A stretch of 64,000 nucleotides of DNA from Aeromonas schubertii (GTDB taxonomy: Bacteria > Pseudomonadota > Gammaproteobacteria > Enterobacterales > Aeromonadaceae), in contig NZ_CDDB01000017.1 of NCBI RefSeq assembly GCF_000820105.1, forward strand, positions 27,248 to 91,247, in the 5' to 3' direction. This document shows, piece by piece, positions 52,967-64,000 of this stretch. A program made the position numbers and the translations under genes. The notes beneath the pieces were generated by a model, which worked only from the letters and a program-made list of their open reading frames with translations, did not search any database and was not told the origin of the DNA. Within the stretch, counting starts at the first letter, position 1. Every line of letters starts with the position of its first letter.

Positions 52967-53719
52967 ATGGAGCAAGTTATCAAACGGCACTGCCAGGAGG
53001 GAGTGCTGACCCTCACCCTGACGCGACCCGAGAAGCGCAACGCACTCAATACCCGAATGTATCAGGAACTGACCCTCTCCCTGCAAGGGGCGAAGGAAGA
53101 TGAGGCCATTCGGGTCGTGTTGCTGCAGGGGGACGAGCACTGCTTCACCGCCGGCAACGATCTGGCCGACTTCCTCGGCAAGGAGAGCCTGGGGGAGGAT
53201 GACCCCATCCTCATCTTCCTGCACACCCTGGCCGACTTCCCCAAGCCGGTGGTGGTGGCCGCCGCCGGCCCTGCGGTAGGCATAGGCACCACCCTGCTGC
53301 TCCACTGCGATCTGGTCTGCCTGGCCGACAATGCCCGCCTCTGCCTGCCGTTTGTGGATCTCGGCCTGGTGCCCGAATTTGCCTCCAGTCTGCTGCTGCC
53401 GCGCGCCGTGGGACATCTGAGAGCCAGCGAGCTGCTGTTGCTCGGCGCCCCCTTCGGCGCGGCCGAGGCGCAGGCCATGGGGCTGGCCAATCGGGTGGTC
53501 CCCGCCAGCGAGCTGCTGGCCACCGCCCGGGCGCTGGCCACGGCGCTCGCCGCCAAGCCACCACGGGCCCTGCAACAGAGCAAGGCGCTGCTGAAACAGG
53601 AGCTGCGCCAGGCGGTGCACTTCACCATCGATATGGAGGCTCGCGCCTTCGCCCTGGCCCTGCAGGGGGAGGAGGCGCAACAGCGCATCGCCAGCCGACT
53701 CGCCCGCAGCAGCCAGTAG
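52967..53719 (+). CDS. enoyl-CoA hydratase/isomerase family protein
   Basis: A 250-residue crotonase-fold enzyme. Oxyanion-hole segments FTAGNDLADF and GPAVGIGTTLLLHCD are intact. Of the two catalytic acids of hydratases, only the later Glu (GLVPEFASS) is evident, the pattern of delta3-delta2 enoyl-CoA isomerases. ATG 52967 has AAGGAG 6 bases upstream. It ends 18 bases before dctB, which may be transcriptional read-through rather than functional linkage. Confidence 0.85.
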   Translation: MEQVIKRHCQEGVLTLTLTRPEKRNALNTRMYQELTLSLQGAKEDEAIRVVLLQGDEHCFTAGNDLADFLGKESLGEDDPILIFLHTLADFPKPVVVAAAGPAVGIGTTLLLHCDLVCLADNARLCLPFVDLGLVPEFASSLLLPRAVGHLRASELLLLGAPFGAAEAQAMGLANRVVPASELLATARALATALAAKPPRALQQSKALLKQELRQAVHFTIDMEARAFALALQGEEAQQRIASRLARSSQ

Positions 53720-53737
53720 CCAGGGACCGAACCAAGG

Positions 53738-55506
53738 ATGGAGCGGATGAGAGAGGGACAGCGGGGGCTGCTCTTCGCCCTGTGGGCCGGGCTGATGGTG
53801 GTGCTGACCCTGTCGGCACGCCACGTCGGGCTCGAGAGCCTGCACCGGGAGGCCAGCCAGCACAACGATAACCTGAGCGGCAAGCTGGAGGTGGAGCTCG
53901 ACAAGTACCGCCGCCTGCCGGCCCTGATCGCCACCCGCCCCGAGTTGATGGCACTGTTGCAGGGGCGTCTCGCCCCGGCCGCCCTCCACCCCTTGCTGGA
54001 GCAGTTCAACGAGATTGTCGGCACCGATGCCATCTACCTGATGAGTGGCGAAGGAAACGTGCTGGCGGCCAGCAACTGGCAGCGGGATGACAGCTTCGTC
54101 GGGGATAACTACCGCTTTCGCCCCTACTTCCTGCAGGCCATGAGCGGTCAGGCGGGCAGTTACTTCGCCCTCGGTCAACGCTCGGGCAAGCGCGGCTACT
54201 ACTTCTCCTATCCCATCATGAGCCGGGAGCGCCCCATCGGCGTGGTGGTGGTCAAGGTCTCCCTCTCCCTCATCGACGAGGGGAGTGCCCGCCGCGACTA
54301 CCTGCTCACCGACGAGCACGGGGTCGTCTTCTACAGCTCCCGTGCCGAGTGGCTCTACCGCCCTCTCACCCGCCTCGATCCCGCCACCCTGGCCCAGCTC
54401 GCCCTGGAGCGCAAATACGGGGATCGCCTGGGTGAGCCCCTCACCCCCTTCGACTCCCTGGCCCAACTCAGGCGTCAGGAGCACTGGGAGTGGGGCCAAG
54501 GCTACCTGTTCGCCGCCCGCACCATGCCGGAGGCGGGCTGGCACCTCTACACCCTGGTTCCCCTCAAGGCCCTGGGCCCCCTGATCGCCCGGGTCCTGAC
54601 CGCCGGCACCCTGATCTTCCTGCTGCTGCTGATGATCTGGCTCTACTGGCGCCAGATCCTGCTCGGGCGGGAGCGGCTGGCCCGCCTCAACAACCAGCTG
54701 GAGCAGAAGGTGGCCGAGCGCACCCGCGCCCTCTCCGACAGCAACGGGGAGCTCACGGCGACGGTGGAGAAGTTTCGCCACACCCAACGCGAGTTGATCG
54801 AGACCCAGGAGCAGCTGGTTCAGGCCGCCAAGCTGGCGGTGCTGGGGGAGCTCTCGGCCGGCATCAATCACGAACTCAACCAGCCCCTGGCGGCCATGCG
54901 CACCTACGCAGAGAACGCCCTGCGCCTGCTCGACAAGGGGCGTCTCGACACCTGCCGGGACAACCTGGTGCAGATCAACGACCTCAATCGCCACATGGGT
55001 GAGCTCATCGCCCGCTTCAAGGTATTCGCCCGCAAGGGGCAGCAGACCCTGGGGCCGGTGCACCTGCAGGGGGTGATCCAGGCCACCCTGGCGCTGCTCC
55101 ACAACCAGATGATTCGCCAGGGGGTACTGGCGGAGCTCACTCAGCCCGAGCCCCCCCTGTGGGTCGAAGCGGATCCGGTCCAGCTCGAACAGGTGCTGGT
55201 CAACCTGCTGCACAATGCCCTGCAGGCCACCGAGCAGAGCCACCCGCCACGGATCTGGCTGCGCGCCCGGGCGGAGGGGGGAGAGGTGGTGATCGAGGTG
55301 GAGGACAACGGCCCCGGCCTTGCCGCCGCCGGCCCCCGCCTGTTCGAGCCCTTCTTTACCACCAAGGCCCAGGGGCTGGGACTGGGGCTCGCCCTCTCTC
55401 GCCGCCTGGTGGAGGGATTTGGCGGCCGCCTCGAGGCGCAACCGGCCCGCGGCGCCCTCTTTCGCATCACCCTCAACCCGGCGGCCACGCCAGGCCAGGA
55501 GCCCCA

Positions 55507-55510
<4 letters not shown>
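53738..55510 (+). CDS. dctB: C4-dicarboxylate sensor kinase DctB
   Basis: A 590-residue membrane kinase: span 1 (about 11-28), a periplasmic double-Cache sensor (about 30-280, with NYRFRPYFLQAMSGQAGSYF and GRRSGKRGYYFSYPI-like segments), span 2 (about 287-307), a coiled coil, H-box AGINHELNQPLAAMRTYAEN (His about 378), N-box LLHNALQATEQ, and GLGLGLALSRRLVEGFGG. This is the DctB arrangement sensing succinate, fumarate or malate. Overlaps dctD by 4 bases. Confidence 0.93.
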
Positions 55511-57989
<2,479 letters not shown>

Positions 57990-58029
57990 ACCAGTGAGGG
58001 GCGCCGCCGGGCGCCCCGGGAATGTGATC

Positions 58030-58560
58030 ATGAAACGACTCATCTACCGCCTCGAAGAGAGCCTCATCGGCCTGCTGCTGGTCAGCACCACCCTGCTGGT
58101 CTTCATCGAAGTGCTGCTGCGCTTCTTCTTCGACACCGGCCTGCTCTGGGCCCAGGAGGCCACCCTCAACCTGGCGGCCTGGATGGTGCTGCTCGGCGCC
58201 TCCTGGGGGGTGCGCGAGGGGGCTCATATCGGGGTCGATGCCGCCATCCGGCTCTTCCCTGCCCCCTGGCAGCGCCGCCTCACCCTGCTCGCGGTGGCCC
58301 TCTGCCTCGCCTACTGCGCCCTCTTCCTCTACGGTGCCTGGATCTACCTGAGCAAGCTCAAGCTGATCGGCATCGAGATGGAGGATCTGCCCCTCAAACG
58401 CTGGCAGGTGATGAGCATACTGCCCGTCGGTCTGGGGCTGCTGGTGCTGCGCTTCCTGGAGGTGGGCATCAAGGTGTGGCGTGGCCAGATGCAGGGCTTT
58501 GCCCTGGCCGATGAGGCCCGCGACAGCATGCATCTGGTTTCGGATCAACAGAAGGTGTGA
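58030..58560 (+). CDS. dctQ: TRAP transporter small permease DctQ
   Basis: A 176-residue membrane protein with four predicted spans (about 10-30, 47-65, 88-108, 128-148), including WAQEATLNLAAWMVLLGASW, the DctQ hallmark. It lies between dctP and dctM. ATG 58030 is chosen over upstream in-frame starts that would overlap the intergenic GC-rich linker. The stop is two bases before the dctM ATG. Confidence 0.92.
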   Translation: MKRLIYRLEESLIGLLLVSTTLLVFIEVLLRFFFDTGLLWAQEATLNLAAWMVLLGASWGVREGAHIGVDAAIRLFPAPWQRRLTLLAVALCLAYCALFLYGAWIYLSKLKLIGIEMEDLPLKRWQVMSILPVGLGLLVLRFLEVGIKVWRGQMQGFALADEARDSMHLVSDQQKV

Positions 58561-58562
58561 CC

Positions 58563-59948
58563 ATGGCGACCCTGACCCTCTTTACCCTGCTTATTCTCTG
58601 CATGCTGCTCGGCATGCCCATCGCCGTCGCCCTGGGCCTCTCCAGCGTGGTGACCGTGCTCGCCTTCTCCAACGATTCCCTCGCCTCCCTGGCCCTGAAG
58701 CTGTTCGAGTCTACCTCCGAGCACTACACCCTGCTGGCGATCCCCTTCTTCATCCTCTCGTCGGCCTTCCTCTCTACCGGTGGCGTGGCCCGGCGCATCA
58801 TACATTTCGCCATGGACTCGGTGGGCCATATTCGCGGCGGCCTGGCCATGGCCTCGGTGCTCGCCTGCATGCTGTTTGCCGCCGTCTGTGGCTCGAGCCC
58901 GGCCACCGTGGCCGCCATCGGCAGCATAGTGATCGCCGGCATGGTGCGATCCGGCTATCCCCAGGCCTTCGCCGCCGGGGTGATCGCCAACGCCGGTACC
59001 CTCGGCATCCTGATCCCCCCCTCCATCGTCATGCTGGTCTACGCGGCCGCCACCGAGGTGTCGGCCTCACGCATGTTTATGGCGGGCTTTCTCCCCGGTC
59101 TGATGATGGGGGGGCTGCTGATGCTGGCCATCTATGTGGTGGCCCGGATCAAGGGGCTGCCGAGCCAGCCCTTCCCGGGGCTGGTCGCCCTGCTGGGCAG
59201 CGGTGCCCGCGCCCTGGGTGGCCTGTTTCTCATCGTGCTGGTGCTCGGCTCCATCTACGGAGGGATAGCGAGCCCGACCGAGGCCGCCGCCGTGGCCGCC
59301 GTCTATGCCTACTTCATCGCCGTCTACGGCTACCGGGATATCGGCCCCCTCAAGGGGGTGCCCTGGCGCAAGGAGCGCGAGAGCCGGGGGGCAGCGCTGG
59401 TGCGCAACCTGACCCTGCTGCCCCTGGCCCTGCTGCGCTCCCCCTTCGATCGGGAGGTGGGCCAGGTGGTGAGGGACGCCGCCAAGGTGAGCATCATGCT
59501 GCTCTTTATCATCGCCAACGCCATGCTGTTCGCCCACGTGCTCACCTCGGAGCGGATCCCCCACGCCATCGCCGAGACCATCACCCACTGGGGGCTGCCG
59601 GCCTGGGGCTTTCTCATCGTGGTGAACCTGCTGCTGCTGCTCGCCGGCAACTTCATGGAGCCATCGGCCATCGTCCTCATCATGGCCCCCATCCTCTTCC
59701 CCATCGCCACCCAGCTCGGCATCGATCCCATTCACCTGGGGATCATCATGGTGGTCAACATGGAGATAGGCATGCTCACTCCGCCGGTGGGGCTCAACCT
59801 CTTCGTCACGGCGGGGATCACGGGGCGCAGCATGGGCTGGGTGATCCAGGCCTGCCTCCCCTGGGTGGGGTTGCTGCTGCTGTTCCTGATGATGATCACC
59901 TACATCCCCCAGATCTCCCTGTTCCTGCCCACCTATCTGGCGGGTTAG
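58563..59948 (+). CDS. dctM: TRAP transporter large permease DctM
   Basis: A 461-residue polytopic protein (about 12 spans). It contains the conserved FAAVCGSSPATVAAIGSIV and LGILIPPSIVMLVYAAATE of DctM and the later MEIGMLTPPVGLNLFV. It forms the sodium-coupled transport channel with DctQ. AGAAGG precedes the ATG. Ends only 4 bases from the convergent DUF2753 gene. Confidence 0.94.
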   Translation: MATLTLFTLLILCMLLGMPIAVALGLSSVVTVLAFSNDSLASLALKLFESTSEHYTLLAIPFFILSSAFLSTGGVARRIIHFAMDSVGHIRGGLAMASVLACMLFAAVCGSSPATVAAIGSIVIAGMVRSGYPQAFAAGVIANAGTLGILIPPSIVMLVYAAATEVSASRMFMAGFLPGLMMGGLLMLAIYVVARIKGLPSQPFPGLVALLGSGARALGGLFLIVLVLGSIYGGIASPTEAAAVAAVYAYFIAVYGYRDIGPLKGVPWRKERESRGAALVRNLTLLPLALLRSPFDREVGQVVRDAAKVSIMLLFIIANAMLFAHVLTSERIPHAIAETITHWGLPAWGFLIVVNLLLLLAGNFMEPSAIVLIMAPILFPIATQLGIDPIHLGIIMVVNMEIGMLTPPVGLNLFVTAGITGRSMGWVIQACLPWVGLLLLFLMMITYIPQISLFLPTYLAG

Positions 59949-59952
59949 GGGA

Positions 59953-60384
59953 TCAGTTGAGGCGAAAGCGTCCGATCAACTCGCACTCCTGCACCTTGTC
60001 CTGGGTCTGGATGAGGCGGGCAATGTCGGGATTGGGATGACGCTTGAGAAAGGCGAGCAGGGCGGCGCGGCAGCAGCCCAGCTCGCCGATCAGGGCCGCA
60101 CACTGGCGGTGGGGACACTGGGGGACCAGGGCGGTCACCAGCTCGGAGGCGAGCTTGAGGTAGCGCAGCTCAAAGGCGGGCTCGCGCATCTCGCCCCAAA
60201 ACTGCGCCAGCCGGTGGCAACTGGCCACCTGCATGGTGGCCTGCTCCACCAGATCCAGCTCGGGATCGGGCTCCAGGGCCAGCTCGAGGGCCCGTTGGTA
60301 GAGACAGACGGCGGCCCCGAAGGCCCCGTTATTCTGGGCCACCCTGGCCTCCAGCATGTACTCCTGCCAATGTATCCGGTTCAT
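59953..60384 (-). CDS. DUF2753-like cytoplasmic helical protein
   Basis: A 143-residue helical, TPR-like protein (AVCLYQRALELALEPDPELD, LVEQATMQVASCHRLAQFW) resembling the DUF2753 family of Vibrio and Aeromonas. It has several Cys (at least five) with no obvious metal motif. GAGGAG is about 7 bases upstream. It may be cotranscribed with the ParB-like gene that ends 83 bases upstream. Function unknown. Confidence 0.7.
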   Translation of the reverse strand: MNRIHWQEYMLEARVAQNNGAFGAAVCLYQRALELALEPDPELDLVEQATMQVASCHRLAQFWGEMREPAFELRYLKLASELVTALVPQCPHRQCAALIGELGCCRAALLAFLKRHPNPDIARLIQTQDKVQECELIGRFRLN

Positions 60385-60467
60385 CTGTGACTCCTCCCCT
60401 GACGATGGCCCTATTGATCTCTAATTGAGAATAAATATCAACACCAGACTTGTCAGGGGAATCTCGG

Positions 60468-61160
60468 CTACCCCTTGCTGCACAGCCGCCCCGGGTAACC
60501 GGGCAGATGGGCGGCGCGGCGACTGCAGGCCAGCAGCTTGGCCTGCTGCAGCCGCTCGGCCACACTCTCCCGGTTCACCGGCGCCCAACCCATCTGCTCA
60601 CCCAGCCAGGTCGCCCAGGCGAACTCGATAAAGTAGACCTGCTGACTCTTGTCGATGTAGCCCGCATCCTCCAGCAAGCCGGCCAGGGTGCGATAGGGGT
60701 AGTCGGGCAAATCCGCAACCCGGACCGGCAGGCGAGCGGGATCCAGGGGGCGGCCTCGCTCGTCCTGCAACCAGGCCCAGTGATTGGCCCGCATCTGTGC
60801 CCAGAAGTTGGCGGGATCGCGCAGCCTGGCGATGACCTTCACCCGCGCCTCGCGCACCCCGCTGCGCCACAGGGCCGTGGTCAGGTGGTGGCGATCCACC
60901 AGCCAGAACTGCCCGTCGGGGGAGATGACCACGGGGATCTCTTTTTTCTTCATCAGCTTGTCGAGACGCTTGGGGCTCTTTCCTGCCAGCGACGCCCGGG
61001 TACGCTCAACCTGCAACATGCCGACCCCACCCTGGGTCGGGTGGAGCCGCTCGATGGGCAGACGGCACCAGCTACCCACCTCACTCTGCGCCGTGCAGGG
61101 GTCCAGAGCCCAGACGAGGGGACTCAATAACCAGAGCACAATCCAGAGAGCTCTTCCCAT
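60468..61160 (-). CDS. secreted ParB-like nuclease-fold protein (ParBc_2)
   Basis: A 230-residue protein with an N-terminal signal peptide (WIVLWLLSPLVWA) and a ParB/sulfiredoxin-like domain. The phosphate-binding core reads VVISPDGQFWLVDRHHLTTA, with HH in the family position; ADLPDYPYRTLAGLLEDAGY follows. Cytoplasmic ParB proteins lack a signal peptide, so this belongs to the putative exported ParB-like group. Several Cys are present. AAGGAG precedes the ATG. Function unknown. Confidence 0.78.
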   Translation of the reverse strand: MGRALWIVLWLLSPLVWALDPCTAQSEVGSWCRLPIERLHPTQGGVGMLQVERTRASLAGKSPKRLDKLMKKKEIPVVISPDGQFWLVDRHHLTTALWRSGVREARVKVIARLRDPANFWAQMRANHWAWLQDERGRPLDPARLPVRVADLPDYPYRTLAGLLEDAGYIDKSQQVYFIEFAWATWLGEQMGWAPVNRESVAERLQQAKLLACSRRAAHLPGYPGRLCSKG

Positions 61161-61253
61161 GACACACTCCTTTTTCTGGGGGATTTTTCCGTGAAGAGGG
61201 CTATCATGGCGCCACTTAGCACCTTATTTCACCTCTCAATTAAGGATCGGACC

Positions 61254-62855
61254 ATGAAGGGATGGATACCCCTGCTTGTCACACTTTCCGCCTCCCCCCT
61301 GTGGGCCGCCGAGCTGCCGGCCGGCACCCGTCTCGCCCCGGATCAGAGCCTGGTGCGCCATCTCAAGGACGAGCCGGCCAGCCTCTCCCCCCTCGAGCTG
61401 GTGGGGCTGCCCGAGCTGCAGGTGGCCCGGGATCTCTTCGAGGGGCTCCTCAACCAGGACCCGCAGGGGAACCCGGTTGCCGGCACGGCCCAACGCTGGG
61501 AGCAGCAAGACCCGCTCCACTATACCTTCTATCTGCGCCCCGAGGCGCGTTGGAGCAACGGTGACCCGGTCACCGCCCGGGACTTCGTCTACGCCTGGCG
61601 CCGCCTGGTCGACCCGCGCGAAGGCGCCAGCTTTGCCTGGTTTGCCCGCCTCGCCGCCTTCGAACACGCCGACGCCATCCTGGCGGGCAAGCTGCCCCCC
61701 GAACAATTGGGGGTCGAGGCGGTGGGCGAGCATACCCTGCGCATCACATTGGCGCGCCCTGTGCCCTATCTGCTCAACCTGCTGACTCATCCCAGCCTCT
61801 ATCCCCTGCACCGGGCCAGCATCGAGAAGGAAGGCAAGCGCTGGACCCAGCCGGGCAAACTGGTGGGCAATGGCGCCTTCGTGCTGGCCCACCGGGTGGT
61901 CAATGAGCGCCTCGAGCTGGTACCCAATCCCCACTACTGGGACAAGGCCAATACGGTGCTGACCCGCGTCACCTTCCTGCCCATCAACCAGGAGAGTGCC
62001 GCCACCAGCCGCTACCTGGCCGGCGATCTCCAGATCACCGAATCCTTCCCCAAGGAGCAATATCAGAAGCTGCTGGCCGAGCACCCGGACGAGGTCTTCA
62101 CCCCGCCCCAGCTCGGCACCTACTACTACGCCTTCAATACCCGTCAGGCCCCCCTTGACGATGTGCGGGTGCGCAAGGCGCTCTCCTATGCCATCGACCG
62201 TCACCTCATCGCCGACAAGGTGCTCGGCAGCGGCGAGCTGCCTGCCTGGCGCTTCACCCCGGACGTGACCCGCGGCTTCACCCCGACCCCCAACGACCTG
62301 AGCCAGACGCCTCAGCCCGAGTTGGACCAACAGGCCAGGACCCTGCTCACCGAAGCCGGCTACGGCCCGGACAAGCCGCTGACCCTGACCCTGCTCTACA
62401 ACACCGCCGAGATCCACAAGAAGATGGCCGTCGCCATTGCCAGCATGTGGAAGCAGAAACTGGGAGTGAAGGTGGCGCTCACCAATCAGGAGTGGAAGAG
62501 CTATCTCGACAGTCGCCAGAGCGGCCAGTTTCAGGTGATCCGCTCCTCCTGGGTGGCGGACTACAACGACCCTTCCGCCTTCCTCGGCCTATGGCAGAGC
62601 CACCACAGCGGTAACATGGCCGGCTTTGCCAACGCCGATTACGATCGCCTGTTGCAAGAGGCCGAAGGGGCCAGGGGGGATGGACGTGCCGCCCTCTTCA
62701 ACCAGGCCGAGCAGCTGCTGACCGAACAGATGCCCATCGCCCCCATCTACCAGTACACCAACGCCCGCCTCATCAAGCCCTGGCTCAAGGGCTATCCCAT
62801 CGACAACCCGGAGGACGTGGCCTACAGCCGCCAGCTCTATCTGGTGGCCCACTGA
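61254..62855 (+). CDS. oligopeptide-binding protein, OppA-like (SBP_bac_5)
   Basis: A 533-residue periplasmic binding protein: signal peptide (LLVTLSASPLWA), VRHLKDEPASLSPLELVGLP, the OppA-type YTFYLRPEARWSNGDPVTAR, GNGAFVLAHRVVNERLELV and a late WVADYNDPSAFLGLWQS. AAGGA lies 8 bases upstream of ATG 61254. No permease or ATPase genes follow; a terminator does, so it must use an Opp system encoded elsewhere or act as a stand-alone receptor or chaperone-like protein. Confidence 0.9.
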   Translation: MKGWIPLLVTLSASPLWAAELPAGTRLAPDQSLVRHLKDEPASLSPLELVGLPELQVARDLFEGLLNQDPQGNPVAGTAQRWEQQDPLHYTFYLRPEARWSNGDPVTARDFVYAWRRLVDPREGASFAWFARLAAFEHADAILAGKLPPEQLGVEAVGEHTLRITLARPVPYLLNLLTHPSLYPLHRASIEKEGKRWTQPGKLVGNGAFVLAHRVVNERLELVPNPHYWDKANTVLTRVTFLPINQESAATSRYLAGDLQITESFPKEQYQKLLAEHPDEVFTPPQLGTYYYAFNTRQAPLDDVRVRKALSYAIDRHLIADKVLGSGELPAWRFTPDVTRGFTPTPNDLSQTPQPELDQQARTLLTEAGYGPDKPLTLTLLYNTAEIHKKMAVAIASMWKQKLGVKVALTNQEWKSYLDSRQSGQFQVIRSSWVADYNDPSAFLGLWQSHHSGNMAGFANADYDRLLQEAEGARGDGRAALFNQAEQLLTEQMPIAPIYQYTNARLIKPWLKGYPIDNPEDVAYSRQLYLVAH

Positions 62856-62860
62856 GCAAG

Positions 62861-62892
62861 GAGAGGGGAGCCGGGCTCCCCTCTCTTTTTTT
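62861..62892 (+). terminator. terminator of the OppA-like gene
   Basis: GAGAGGGGAGC (62861-62871) and GCTCCCCTCTC (62875-62885) pair around a 3-base loop, followed by seven T. Confidence 0.93.
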
Positions 62893-62959
62893 CAAGCCCT
62901 CTTCTCAAATGGTCGCTCTCTCTCTACAATGCGCCGCCTGCTGTTTTTATGAGCACACC

Positions 62960-63262
62960 ATGACCCGTTTTATCCTCCTCAGCCTGCTTCTACTCTCCCC
63001 CCTGACCCGGGCCTCCGACGAGGTGCCCTGCCAGGAGGCGTTCTCGGCCTGGATGCTGGAGCAGCATCAGATCTTTGCCAACCGACAGCTCGGCAAGATG
63101 GAGCGGCGTCACGCCGAGCGGTCCATCGACAAGGCCCGCACCCTGTTCAACAAGAGCGGCGATTTTTGCAAGACCATGGCCGAGCTCGAGGCCTTCAAGG
63201 ACAAGGATCCCCGTTTCACCGCCCGTGGCGGCGAGATCCACGACTTCACCCCGGTTCTGTGA
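62960..63262 (+). CDS. small secreted protein of unknown function
   Basis: A 100-residue protein with signal peptide (TRFILLSLLLLSPLTRAS) and a helical, basic mature part with two Cys (VPCQEAFSAWMLEQ and SGDFCKTMAELEAFK) that could form a disulfide. It may belong to the DUF5339-like group but I cannot confirm this. The ribosome site is weak. Convergent with dusA. Confidence 0.7.
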   Translation: MTRFILLSLLLLSPLTRASDEVPCQEAFSAWMLEQHQIFANRQLGKMERRHAERSIDKARTLFNKSGDFCKTMAELEAFKDKDPRFTARGGEIHDFTPVL

Positions 63263-63273
63263 TCCCCAAAACA

Positions 63274-63303
63274 AGGCGGCGCACCCTGGGGTGCGCCGCT
63301 TTT
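63274..63303. terminator. bidirectional terminator between small secreted gene and dusA
   Basis: GCGGCGCACCC (63276-63286) pairs with GGGTGCGCCGC (63289-63299), followed by TTTT on the plus strand and TTGTTTTG on the minus strand. Confidence 0.88.
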
Positions 63304-63305
63304 GC

Positions 63306-64000
63306 TTATTCGCCTGCAGCCTCGCGCGGCTGCCACTGCTCCGGCACCTTGGCCATGGCGTCCAGCACCACCTGGATGCCGGCCCCCGGCTTGGTGGCGT
63401 TCTCGCTCAGGTGACGACGCCAACCGCGCGCCCCCGGCAGATTCTGGAACAGCCCCAGCATGTGGCGGGTGACGTGGGAGAGATAGTTGCCCTTGGCCAG
63501 CTCCTGCTCGATATAGGGCAGCATGCGGCGCACCACCTCGTGGCGGGTCAGCTGAGGCTGGCTCTCGCCGAAGATGAGGTTGTCCACCTGGCTCAGGATA
63601 AAGGGGTTCTGATAGGCCTCGCGCCCCACCATGACCCCGTCCAGATGGGCAAGATGTTCCTGCGCCTGCTCCAGGCTGGTGACACCGCCGTTGATGGCGA
63701 TGGTGAGCGCCGGGTACGCCTGCTTGAGCCGGTAGACCCGCGGGTAGTCAAGGGGCGGGATCTCGCGGTTCTCTTTGGGGCTTAACCCACTGAGCCACGC
63801 CTTGCGGGCATGCACGATAAAGGTGTCGCAGCCGGCGTCACGCACCTGCTCGATAAAGGCCTGCAGAAATTCGTAGGAATCTTGCTCGTCGATGCCGATG
63901 CGGGTCTTGACCGTCACCGGAATATCCACCACGTCGCGCATCGCCTTGACGCAGTCGGCTACCAGGGCCGGCTCCCCCATCAGGCAGGCGCCGAAACGAC
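63306..64000 (-). CDS. dusA: tRNA-dihydrouridine synthase DusA (5' end outside window)
   Basis: The C-terminal 231 codons of a DusA that continues beyond the window edge; the frame is still open at 64000, reading [20 protein letters not shown] inward. Diagnostic segments are [37 protein letters not shown] and [11 protein letters not shown]. It reduces U20/U20a in tRNA with FMN. The catalytic Cys loop lies outside the window, so activity cannot be judged. Confidence 0.92.
   Translation of the reverse strand, partial: RFGACLMGEPALVADCVKAMRDVVDIPVTVKTRIGIDEQDSYEFLQAFIEQVRDAGCDTFIVHARKAWLSGLSPKENREIPPLDYPRVYRLKQAYPALTIAINGGVTSLEQAQEHLAHLDGVMVGREAYQNPFILSQVDNLIFGESQPQLTRHEVVRRMLPYIEQELAKGNYLSHVTRHMLGLFQNLPGARGWRRHLSENATKPGAGIQVVLDAMAKVPEQWQPREAAGE

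Overview
The window is a GC-rich gammaproteobacterial chromosome segment, most likely Aeromonas. Three things support this: a 212-codon CRP of the enteric type; the gene order fkpA / slyX / slyD / yheV / yheT-yheU-prkB / yhfA / crp, which parallels the corresponding E. coli neighbourhood; and TonB2-type, TRAP-type and Vibrio/Aeromonas-type uncharacterised families between these core genes. Genes are tightly packed. I see no rRNA, tRNA, CRISPR array, insertion sequence, integrase or phage gene. The genus is an inference from gene content, not from a database search.

Layout. 1-2.6 kb: a MarR regulator with an HlyD/DUF2955 efflux pair. 2.6-3.5 kb: a sparse stretch holding a short gene (38 codons) behind a promoter whose start region is covered by a perfect CRP palindrome. 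3.5-9.4 kb (minus): a Yej-type peptide ABC importer with two separate ATPases. 9.4-10.1 kb: an AT-rich gene-free stretch. 10.1-17.9 kb: a TonB-dependent receptor followed by a complete TonB2 energising cluster (DUF3450, TtpC-like, ExbB, ExbD, TonB, TPR). 17.9-20.6 kb: metNIQ behind MetJ boxes. 20.7-21.2 kb: rfaH. 21.2-28.7 kb (minus): a BvgS-type hybrid kinase, a REC-EAL phosphodiesterase and a chemoreceptor. 28.8-29.3 kb: two very small genes behind a good sigma-70 promoter. 29.3-33.0 kb: arcB and dgt. 33-35.5 kb: a DUF2860 barrel and a PuuB-like oxidase. 35.6-40 kb (minus): ROK sugar kinase-epd-pgk-fbaA. 40-50 kb: the fkpA-to-crp block with a CheV protein and an orphan solute-binding protein inserted. 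50-53.7 kb: rlmA, SDR, outer-membrane and copper-chaperone genes, and a crotonase. 53.7-60 kb: dctBD and a sigma-54-driven dctPQM. 60-64 kb: a DUF2753 protein, a secreted ParB-like protein, an orphan OppA-like protein, a small secreted protein and the start-truncated dusA.

Several blocks are nutrient uptake coupled to regulation: peptides (Yej-like, OppA-like), methionine (MetJ-metNIQ), C4-dicarboxylates (DctBD-DctPQM) and TonB substrates. The signal-transduction genes (ArcB, BvgS-like kinase, EAL, MCP, CheV, CRP) point to a versatile facultative anaerobe. The least explained parts are the CRP-site small gene, the kinase/EAL/MCP triad, the helically phased repeats upstream of the PuuB-like gene and the secreted ParB-like protein.
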